Shown: in pieces, positions 57,783 to 64,000 of the stretch
Layout: each line of letters starts with the position of its first letter
Numbering within the stretch: the first letter of the stretch is position 1
DNA from: Bradyrhizobium sp. AUGA SZCCT0176
Lineage (GTDB): Bacteria > Pseudomonadota > Alphaproteobacteria > Rhizobiales > Xanthobacteraceae
NCBI RefSeq assembly: GCF_018130145.1
Contig: NZ_JAFCMB010000006.1
Span: 248,001 to 312,000 of the forward strand
Length of the DNA: 64,000 nucleotides
Direction: 5' to 3'
Position numbers and translations under genes: made by a program
Notes under the pieces: model-generated
Seen by the model: the letters and a program-made list of their open reading frames with translations, nothing else
The model's database searches: none
Told to the model about the DNA's origin: nothing

Positions 57783-58691
57783 CTATTGCTTCGGCGCGGC
57801 TGGCGCGGCGGCGGCCGGCGGGTGACCGGCCGAATTGGCGAAGAAGCGGAAGAACTCCGAATCCGGCCGCAGCAGGAAGCGGGTGTCGTTGCTGCGAAGC
57901 CCGGTTTCATAGGCCGACATCGAGCGATAGAACGCAAAGAAGTCGGGATCCTTGCCATAGGCCTCGGCGAACAGGCGGTTGCGCTCGGCATCGCCGGCAC
58001 CGCGCGTCTGTTCGGACGTCGAATTGGCTTCCGCGATGATGACGGTCGCCTCACGATCGGCCTTCGACCTGATCTCCTGCGCCTTCTGTCCGCCTTGGGC
58101 GCGGAACTCGGCGGCTTCTCGCGCCCGCTCGGTCTGCATGCGCTGATAGACCGCCTGGCTGTTCTGCTCCGGCAGATCGGCGCGGCGGATTCGCACGTCG
58201 ACGACCTGGATGCCGTAACCGTCGGCCTCCTTGTCGAGTTGTTCGCGAATACGCAGCATCAGGGCTTCGCGCTCGTCGCGCACCACCGTGATGAAGGAGA
58301 CCTCGCCCAGCACGCGGCGCAGCGACGCGTTCAACAGCGTCGTGAGCTGGATGTTGGCCGCCTGGATCGAACCGATGCTCTGATAGAAGCGCAGCGCGTT
58401 CTTGATGCGGTAGCGGGCGAAGGCGTCGACCACCAGCCGCTTCTGATCCGAGGCGATCACTTCCTGCGACGGATTTTCCAGATCGAGAATGCGCTTGTCG
58501 ATCGTGATGACGGTGTCGATGAACGGCGCCTTGAAGTTCAGGCCCGGTTCGGTGACGACGCGGATGGGCTCACCGAGCCGCACCACCAGCACTTGCTGGG
58601 TCTGGTCCACGGTGAAGACGGAGCTGTAGCCGAAGATGACGACGACGAACAGCGTGATCAGGAGGACAATGCCTGTGACGGGAGACCTCAT
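57783..58691 (-). CDS. hflC: HflC, subunit of the FtsH-modulating membrane complex
   Basis: 302 residues. One N-terminal membrane helix (about 5-24), then the SPFH/band-7 domain (SSVFTVDQTQQVLVVRLGEPIRVVTEPGLNFKAPFIDTV) and a coiled region rich in Ala/Glu/Arg (about 195-245). It forms the periplasm-facing HflKC cage that restrains FtsH proteolysis. Its ATG overlaps the hflK stop (ATGA), so the subunits are coupled. The C-terminus ends in an Ala/Pro tail. Confidence 0.95.
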   Translation of the reverse strand: MRSPVTGIVLLITLFVVVIFGYSSVFTVDQTQQVLVVRLGEPIRVVTEPGLNFKAPFIDTVITIDKRILDLENPSQEVIASDQKRLVVDAFARYRIKNALRFYQSIGSIQAANIQLTTLLNASLRRVLGEVSFITVVRDEREALMLRIREQLDKEADGYGIQVVDVRIRRADLPEQNSQAVYQRMQTERAREAAEFRAQGGQKAQEIRSKADREATVIIAEANSTSEQTRGAGDAERNRLFAEAYGKDPDFFAFYRSMSAYETGLRSNDTRFLLRPDSEFFRFFANSAGHPPAAAAPAAPKQ

Positions 58692-59836
58692 CGGTTGCCT
58701 CCCTGCTGCTGCTGCTGACCGGTGGCGGGCGGCGCCGGTGCACGCCGCGGCGACAACTCGTTGAGCGGCAGATACGGCACCATGTTCTGTGCATTCGAAC
58801 CGCCGTCATAGACGAGCTTCTCGGCATTGGCGAGGATACGTTCCATTGTCTCCAGATAAATCCGCTGCCGCGTCACGTCTTTCGCCTTGTTGTATTCGTC
58901 ATAGACCTTGAGGAAGCGCGCGCTCTGGCCCTTGGCCTCGGCGACCGCCTGTTCCTTGTAACCTTCGGCGACCTGCAGGATCTGCGCGGCGCGGCCGCGT
59001 GCGTCGGGAACGACGCGGTTGGCGTAGGTCTGCGCTTCGTTCTGCAGACGCTCGAGGTCGGCGCGTGCGGCCTGAACGTCACGGAACGCGTCGATCACCT
59101 GCGCGGGCGGATCGACCTTCTGCATCTGCACCTGCGTGATCTGGACGCCCGAACCATAATTGTCGAGCGTCTTCTGCATCAGCTCCTGCACGCCGGCTTC
59201 CGTGGTGGTGCGGGCGCCGGTCAGGATCGGCTGGATGTTGGAACGGCCGATCACTTCGCGCATCGCGCTTTCGGCGACCGCCTTCACGGTGCCTTCAGGG
59301 TTCTGGATGTTGAAGAGGAAATTGCCGACGCCGTCGGGCTTGATCCGCCACAGCACCGTGAAATCGACGTCGACGATGTTCTCGTCGCCGGTCAGCATCA
59401 GGCTTTCTTCCGGCACGTCGCGCATGGTGCGGCCGCGCCCGCTCGGATCGCTGATCAGCGTCATGCCGATCGAGATGGTGGAAACGCGCAGCGCCTTCGG
59501 CAGCAGCACGGTCTCGATCGGATACGGCAGATGGTAGTTCAGGCCGGGCTGCACGGTTTTGATGTGCTTGCCGAAGCGCAGGATCACGCCGAGCTCTTCC
59601 GACTGAACGCGGAAGAAGCCCGACAGGAACCAGATCGCCAGCGCGCCGATCAGAACCAGCGCGATGCCCATGCCGCTGAAATGGCCGCCGGGCAGAAGAT
59701 TCTGCAGCTTGTCCTGGCCGCGACGCAGAAGGTCCTCAAGATCGGGCGGGCGCGGCCCAACCGATTGAGGTCCGTTGCCCCACGGTCCCTTCGGACCCGA
59801 GCCCCACGGGCCCCCGCCTTGATTCTTCCACGGCAT
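58688..59836 (-). CDS. hflK: HflK, subunit of the FtsH-modulating membrane complex
   Basis: 382 residues from MPWKNQGGGPWGSGPKGPWG with GGAGGAGA upstream; an ATG 20 codons earlier is rejected. The Gly/Pro/Trp-rich N-terminal tail is typical of HflK. One membrane helix follows (about 55-75, IALVLIGALAIWFLSGFF), then the band-7 domain (VQSEELGVILRFGKHIKTVQPGLNYHLPYPIETV). The C-terminus has a Gln run. First gene of hflK-hflC-DUF2065; folA lies 169 bases upstream. Confidence 0.95.
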   Translation of the reverse strand: MPWKNQGGGPWGSGPKGPWGNGPQSVGPRPPDLEDLLRRGQDKLQNLLPGGHFSGMGIALVLIGALAIWFLSGFFRVQSEELGVILRFGKHIKTVQPGLNYHLPYPIETVLLPKALRVSTISIGMTLISDPSGRGRTMRDVPEESLMLTGDENIVDVDFTVLWRIKPDGVGNFLFNIQNPEGTVKAVAESAMREVIGRSNIQPILTGARTTTEAGVQELMQKTLDNYGSGVQITQVQMQKVDPPAQVIDAFRDVQAARADLERLQNEAQTYANRVVPDARGRAAQILQVAEGYKEQAVAEAKGQSARFLKVYDEYNKAKDVTRQRIYLETMERILANAEKLVYDGGSNAQNMVPYLPLNELSPRRAPAPPATGQQQQQGGNR

Positions 59837-60005
59837 ATAAAAGTCTCCTCCGCGGGCCCGGGTCCGCCTGATTGGGCAAAATGCCCGGCCTCGCATGTCC
59901 GACCGGCTTTATAGGGGACCGCCCGGGCCCTTACAACGCAAGCTTATGGTCTTAAGCAGCTATGATTGGGGCCAAAATTGTCAATGCAAACATTGGCTAG
60001 CGAGG

Positions 60006-60533
60006 TTAATGCGACAATTGACGCGTGCCGCGCCGACGAAATGTCACATAGGAGAAGTCGGCGCTGTCGTCGGGTCCGGCCGGATTCCGCACGCGCGCGA
60101 CCTCTACCCAGTCCGAAGCCGCAATTGCGGCGAAACGCGTATCGCCGTCGGGCCGGGCATGCACCTCGGTGATTTCCAGCCGATCGGCACGATCGATCCA
60201 TTGCGCATAGATTTCCGCGCCGCCGATGATCGCGATCTCAGTGGCGAAACGTCGCAGCGCGTCGCCGGTGGCAATTGCGCTGGCGTCCGCGAAGGAAGTC
60301 GTAACCACGGCGCCGGCGGCACGATAGGTGGCATCGCGCGTCACCACGATATTGGTCCGCCCGGGCAGCGGCCGGCGCGGAATCGACTCGAAGGTCTTGC
60401 GGCCCATCACGATCGGCTTTCCCATCGTCATCGCCTTCAACCGCTGCATGTCGGATTTCAGCCGCCACGGGATGGCGCCGCCAGCGCCGATCACGCCGTT
60501 TTCGGCGACCGCGACAATGAGAACAATTTCCAT
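60006..60533 (-). CDS. folA: dihydrofolate reductase
   Basis: 175 residues from MEIVLIVAVAENGVIGAGGAIPWRLKSDM, with the DHFR substrate Trp/Asp region and NADPH motif KPIVMGRKTFESIPRRPLPGRTNIVVTR, then AIIGGAEIYAQ. It regenerates tetrahydrofolate consumed by ThyA. The start codon overlaps the GNAT stop by one base (TGATG). The thyA-GNAT-folA arrangement makes a dTMP-cycle operon with a guest acetyltransferase. Confidence 0.95.
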   Translation of the reverse strand: MEIVLIVAVAENGVIGAGGAIPWRLKSDMQRLKAMTMGKPIVMGRKTFESIPRRPLPGRTNIVVTRDATYRAAGAVVTTSFADASAIATGDALRRFATEIAIIGGAEIYAQWIDRADRLEITEVHARPDGDTRFAAIAASDWVEVARVRNPAGPDDSADFSYVTFRRRGTRQLSH

Positions 60534-61018
60534 CAACGCGTCCCTTGCGCCAGCGCCGTCAACGCCGGACCGCTTACCCGGCACACCGTCCACTCGTCCA
60601 TCAGGACCGCGCCCAGCGATTTGTAAAAGTCGATCGACGGCGTATTCCAGTCCAGCACCGACCATTGCAAGCGCGACCAGCCGTTGGCCACACATTGTTT
60701 CGCAAGCTGCGCCAGCAGCGCCTTACCGATGCCTTTGCCGCGCTGCGCCGGCCGGACGAACAGATCCTCAAGATAGATACCGGACCGGCCGCTGAACGTT
60801 GAGAAATTGACGAACCAGACCGCGAAGCCGGCCGGCACGCCCTCCCACTCCGCAATCTCGCAAAACAGCCGCGGATGGCTGCCGAACAGCGCGGCGTCGA
60901 TGTCAGCTTCGGTGGCCTCGACCTCGTGAAGCAGCTTTTCGTACTCGGCGAGTTCGCGAACCAGGGACAAGACAAGCCCGGCTTCATCGGGACGTGCGCG
61001 GCGGATCGCAAGAGCCAT
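60533..61018 (-). CDS. GNAT family N-acetyltransferase
   Basis: 161 residues, with the acetyl-CoA loop LFVRPAQRGKGIGKALLAQLAKQC (Q/R-x-x-G-x-G) and WSVLDWNTPSIDFYKSLGA. The sequence resembles the diamine (spermidine/spermine-like) acetyltransferase group in general shape. The acceptor is unknown. It is wedged between thyA (20 bases away) and folA (overlapping), so it must be co-expressed with nucleotide synthesis. Confidence 0.9.
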   Translation of the reverse strand: MALAIRRARPDEAGLVLSLVRELAEYEKLLHEVEATEADIDAALFGSHPRLFCEIAEWEGVPAGFAVWFVNFSTFSGRSGIYLEDLFVRPAQRGKGIGKALLAQLAKQCVANGWSRLQWSVLDWNTPSIDFYKSLGAVLMDEWTVCRVSGPALTALAQGTR

Positions 61019-61038
61019 TCAATCGCTCACACGGCATC

Positions 61039-61833
61039 TCATACAGCCACCGCAGCCTTGATATGCGGGTGCGGATCGTAGCCTTCGAGCACGAAGTCCT
61101 CGTAACGGAAAGCGAAGATGTCCTTGACCTCCGGATTGATCTTCATGACCGGCAGCGGCCGCGTCGGCCGCGTCAGTTGCAGCCGCGCCTGTTCGAGATG
61201 GTTGGAATAGAGATGCGCGTCGCCGAGCGAGTGCACGAAATCGCCCGCCTTCAATCCCGTCACCTGCGCCACCATCATTGTCAGCAACGCGTAGGACGCG
61301 ATGTTGAAGGGCACGCCGAGGAACACGTCGGCGGAGCGCTGATAGAGCTGGCACGACAGCTTGCCATTGGCGACATAGAACTGGAACAGGCAGTGACAGG
61401 GCGGCAGCGCCATCTTGTCGACGTCGGCCGGATTCCACGCGCTCACGATCAGGCGCCGCGAATCCGGGTTGCGCCTGATCATGTCGATGAGATTGGAAAT
61501 CTGGTCGATGCGGCGGCCGTCAGGCGCCGGCCAGGATCGCCATTGCGAGCCATAGACAGGGCCGAGATCGCCATTGGCGTCGGCCCATTCGTCCCAGATC
61601 GAAACGCCGTTGTCCTTGAGATATTTGATGTTGGTGTCGCCGGCCAGAAACCACAGCAATTCGTGCACGATCGCCTTCAGCGGCAGCCGCTTGGTGGTCA
61701 GCATCGGAAACCCGGCGCTTAAGCTGAAGCGCATCTGGTGACCGAAGATCGACAGCGTGCCGGTGCCGGTGCGGTCGTGCTTCTCCGTGCCGTCAGCAAG
61801 GATCCGTTCGAGCAGGTCGTGGTACTGATTCAT
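61039..61833 (-). CDS. thyA: thymidylate synthase
   Basis: 264 residues, exactly the E. coli length. The catalytic Cys146 is in ALPPCHCLFQFYV, Arg in TKHDRTGTG-like DRTGTGTLSIFG, and the dUMP and folate sites are in SRRLIVSAWNPADVDKMALP and YDPHPHIKAAVAV at the end. It makes dTMP from dUMP with methylene-tetrahydrofolate. First gene of the thyA-GNAT-folA operon; the 269-base gap upstream holds a repeat. Confidence 0.97.
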   Translation of the reverse strand: MNQYHDLLERILADGTEKHDRTGTGTLSIFGHQMRFSLSAGFPMLTTKRLPLKAIVHELLWFLAGDTNIKYLKDNGVSIWDEWADANGDLGPVYGSQWRSWPAPDGRRIDQISNLIDMIRRNPDSRRLIVSAWNPADVDKMALPPCHCLFQFYVANGKLSCQLYQRSADVFLGVPFNIASYALLTMMVAQVTGLKAGDFVHSLGDAHLYSNHLEQARLQLTRPTRPLPVMKINPEVKDIFAFRYEDFVLEGYDPHPHIKAAVAV

Positions 61834-61991
61834 GGAGTCTTCTTGATCAAGGAGCCTTCTTGGCGTCGGTTTCGCAAGCCTTTCGGGAAGGCGAATTTAG
61901 CGGCCGGACGCGGCAATCGACAGCACCGATTCGGCTACGCCCCGATTATACCCGGAAAAGTGATGTTTCCGGGCCAAAGCCTCTTGTTTTT

Positions 61992-62039
61992 GACGCGTTT
62001 TCTTCACGCGAACCGGTATCCACTTCGCTTGAAAACGCT
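61992..62039. repeat. composite intergenic repeat tail (copy 3)
   Basis: It runs from GACGCGTTTTCTTCACGCG through AACCGGTATCCACTTCGC to GAAAACGCT, matching the tails at 4196 and 52749. The stem-loop part is absent or degenerate. It lies between thyA and the TTT binding-protein gene. Confidence 0.8.
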
Positions 62040-62102
62040 ACGAAAAACGACGAGGGGCGGAACCTGCGTCCCGCCCCTCACCTATCTACCTGATCAGATT
62101 GA

Positions 62103-63089
62103 TTAACCTGCCGGCTTAAGGACCGGCGTCCACTTCGCTATCTCGCTCTTCACCAGAGCGGCCAGCGCTTCCGGCGTGCGATCCTTGGGGCCCGGGATCA
62201 CGCTGCCGAGTTCGAGCAGGCGCTTCTTGACGTTCTCGTCGTCGAGTGCCTTGACGATCGCCTCGTTCAGCTTGGCGATGATCGGCGCCGGCGTTCCCTT
62301 GGGCGCGAAAATCGCATTCCACGCCTGGGCCTGGAAGGCCGGCAGGCCGGCTTCCGTGGTGGTCGGAACATCGGGCAGCGACGGATTGCGCTCGGCGGTC
62401 GCAATCGCATAGGCCTTGATGGTGCCGCCATTGATCTGCGGCACGGCGTTGACGATCTGGTCGCACATGTAATCGACTTGTCCGGCCACCAGCGCGTTCA
62501 TCGCAGGTCCGGTGCCGTTGAAGGGCACGCCGACCGGCTTGACCCCCAGCACCGAGTTCAGCAACTCGCACGACACGTTCGAAACCGACCCGACGCCGGC
62601 ATGCGCCGCGTTGACCTTGGTTTCGTTCGCCTTGACGTAGGTGATGAATTCCTTGAGGTCCTTGGGCGCGAGATCCTTGCGCGCCAGGATCAGGATCGGC
62701 GTGCCGGCGAGCAGCCCGACCGGCTCGAAATCCTTTTCGGGATGATAGGCGAGTTTGGGATAGAGCGGCACCGAGGCCGCATGCGTGCCCATATGCCCGG
62801 TGATCAGCGTATAGCCGTCATTGGCGGCCTTCGACGCGCGGGTCGTGGCGGTGGTACCGCCGGCGCCGACCACGTTCTCGATGATGATGGCCTGTCCGAG
62901 CGTTTGCGCCATATGGCCGGTGACGATGCGCGCGATCACGTCGGTCGGACCGCCCGCCGCAAACGGCACGATCATGGTGATGCTGCGCGTCGGGTAGTTT
63001 TGCGCGTGCGCCGGCGCGGCAAGCGCGACCAGCCCGGCAAGGATGGCCAGGCAACCACCCGCCATAGAGCGACGACCATACAGTTTCAT
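62103..63089 (-). CDS. tripartite tricarboxylate transporter substrate-binding protein (TctC/Bug family)
   Basis: 328 residues with a signal peptide (CLAILAGLVALAAPAHAQN), then YPTRSITMIVPFAAGGPTDVIARIVTGHM and VENVVGAGGTTATTRASKAANDGYTL, the Bug-family ligand loops. These proteins bind small carboxylates or related compounds and pass them to TctAB. It lies downstream of tctA in the same direction, with a hairpin between. The substrate cannot be told by eye. Confidence 0.93.
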   Translation of the reverse strand: MKLYGRRSMAGGCLAILAGLVALAAPAHAQNYPTRSITMIVPFAAGGPTDVIARIVTGHMAQTLGQAIIIENVVGAGGTTATTRASKAANDGYTLITGHMGTHAASVPLYPKLAYHPEKDFEPVGLLAGTPILILARKDLAPKDLKEFITYVKANETKVNAAHAGVGSVSNVSCELLNSVLGVKPVGVPFNGTGPAMNALVAGQVDYMCDQIVNAVPQINGGTIKAYAIATAERNPSLPDVPTTTEAGLPAFQAQAWNAIFAPKGTPAPIIAKLNEAIVKALDDENVKKRLLELGSVIPGPKDRTPEALAALVKSEIAKWTPVLKPAG

Positions 63090-63117
63090 CTAATTCTCCC
63101 AGCTAAGCATTGAAGCA

Positions 63118-63143
63118 AATGCCGGCCCGATCGGCCGGCATTT
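63118..63143. promoter_or_regulatory. hairpin between tctA and the binding-protein gene
   Basis: ATGCCGGCC and GGCCGGCAT form a stem with flanking A and T runs (AAAT...ATTT), 29 bases upstream of the binding-protein start. It may be a processing or partial termination site that sets SBP versus permease levels. Confidence 0.5.
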
Positions 63144-63204
63144 CCATTTCACGAAAGAACGAACGAAGTCGATTCGACTTCGGACTGTGGCGAGCCGACG
63201 CAGG

Positions 63205-64000
63205 TCAGTTCTCGGATTCCACGAACACCTGATCGCGCTTCTTGCGGAGCGATGGCAGTACCGCCAGCACCAGCAGACCTGCAGCGATGGCCATCAAAAC
63301 CGCCGATAGCGGACGCGTCAGGAACACTGACCAGTCACCGCGCGAGATCAGCAGCGCCCGGCGCAAGTTCTCTTCCATCAGCGGTCCGAGCACCATTCCG
63401 AGCAGCAGCGGCGCCGGCTCGAAATCATGCTTGATCAGCCAGTATCCGACCAGCCCGAACACGCCGGCGAGCACCACGTCCGTCGGCGCATTGTTCACCG
63501 AATAGATGCCGATCGCGCAGAACACCACGATCGAGGGGAACATCAGCCGATAGGGCACGCGCAACAACCGCACCCAGATCCCGACCAGCGGCAGGTTGAT
63601 GATCAGCAGCATCAAATTGCCGACCCACATCGAAGCGATCATGCCCCAGACGAGTTCGGGCTGCTTCTGCATCACCTGCGGTCCCGGCACGATGCCGTGA
63701 ATGGTCATCGCGCCGACCATCAGCGCCATCACAGCGTTCGGCGGGATGCCGAGCGTCAATAGCGGAATGAACGAGGTCTGGGCCGCCGCGTTGTTGGCGC
63801 TTTCAGGCGCCGCGACACCCTCGATCACGCCGTGACCGAATTTCTCCGGATGCTTCGATACCTTCTTTTCCAGCGTATAGGCGGCGAAGGATGCGATGAC
63901 CGCGCCGCCGCCCGGCAGAATGCCGAGGATCGATCCCAGCACCGTGCCACGAAGGATCGCCGGCGTGGAATCCAACAGGTCTTTTTTGGTCGGCATCAGG
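63205..64000 (-). CDS. tripartite tricarboxylate transporter permease TctA, C-terminal part (truncated by window end)
   Basis: The last 264 or so residues of a TctA-family protein, which is normally about 500 residues; the frame continues past the window edge, so the Met at 63996 is internal. Conserved blocks are GTVLGSILGILPGGGAVIASFAAYTLEKKVSKHPEKFG, GVAAPESANNAAAQTSFIPLLTLGIPPNA and GLVGYWLIKHDFEPAPLLLGMVLGPLMEENLRRALL. It is the large 12-span permease of the TTT system, working with the binding protein downstream. A small TctB subunit would be expected further upstream. Confidence 0.93.
   Translation of the reverse strand, partial: LMPTKKDLLDSTPAILRGTVLGSILGILPGGGAVIASFAAYTLEKKVSKHPEKFGHGVIEGVAAPESANNAAAQTSFIPLLTLGIPPNAVMALMVGAMTIHGIVPGPQVMQKQPELVWGMIASMWVGNLMLLIINLPLVGIWVRLLRVPYRLMFPSIVVFCAIGIYSVNNAPTDVVLAGVFGLVGYWLIKHDFEPAPLLLGMVLGPLMEENLRRALLISRGDWSVFLTRPLSAVLMAIAAGLLVLAVLPSLRKKRDQVFVESEN

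Overview
The window is 64 kb of GC-rich, densely coded, chromosome-type DNA. It most resembles Bradyrhizobium or a close relative in the Nitrobacteraceae (Alphaproteobacteria). That placement is an inference from gene families (DUF2336, DUF2065, many ABC and TTT solute-binding proteins), gene order (thyA-GNAT-folA-hflK-hflC-DUF2065-degP, ilvB-ilvH-ilvC) and short intergenic palindromic repeats that I associate with this group. I see no tRNA, rRNA, CRISPR array, transposase, integrase or phage gene.

Layout. 0-5.4 kb: a PLP trans-sulfuration enzyme, small membrane proteins, a PQQ-type sugar dehydrogenase and a DUF808 membrane protein. 5.4-9.8 kb: a MarR / HlyD / DHA2-MFS efflux cluster flanked by two small double-glycine-leader peptide genes, each with a GTGA-N6-TCAC site upstream. 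9.8-13.2 kb: leuA with a leucine-rich leader ORF, MgtC and small proteins. 13.2-20.2 kb: a complete branched-chain-type ABC transporter (SBP-LivG-LivF-LivH-LivM) ending in a translationally coupled PPK2 kinase, with a divergent GntR regulator and three inverted repeats between them. 20.2-25.7 kb: Nudix, an NMT1/TauA-type SBP, a cupin, an MFS carrier and an SsuBC-type transporter. 25.9-31.5 kb: SGNH hydrolase, an osmoprotectant-type ABC system with fused permease and SBP, a dienelactone-hydrolase-like protein and a 6PGDH-like oxidoreductase. 31.6-35.1 kb: tandem paralogous membrane sulfatase/LTA-synthase-like proteins. 35.4-42.1 kb: two paralogous zinc-ribbon proteins, Crp and TetR regulators, a ferric-reductase-like membrane protein, an SDR and DUF2336. 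42.2-48.4 kb: the branched-chain amino acid biosynthesis block (ilvB, a threonine dehydratase, ilvH, a methyltransferase, LysE exporter, ilvC), headed by a textbook attenuator. 48.4-55.8 kb: divergent miaA and serB whose start codons overlap, an allophanate-hydrolase-type amidase, a Crp regulator and a TauABC-type transporter. 55.8-61.8 kb: degP, DUF2065, hflC, hflK, folA, GNAT, thyA. 61.9-64 kb: a tripartite tricarboxylate (TTT) system, cut by the window end.

The most rewarding signals are regulatory or very small. A 21-codon Ile/Leu/Val leader peptide with promoter, switchable hairpins and terminator lies before ilvB. A 42-codon Leu-rich leader with mutually exclusive stems lies before leuA. 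Two bacteriocin-like GG-leader peptides share a CRP-like operator. Twin TGTAA-N7-TTACA operators lie at the TetR gene. miaA has had its 3' end supplied by an intergenic repeat. Nothing in the window is clearly a wholly new multi-gene system; the GG-peptide pair around the efflux genes is the best candidate for one.
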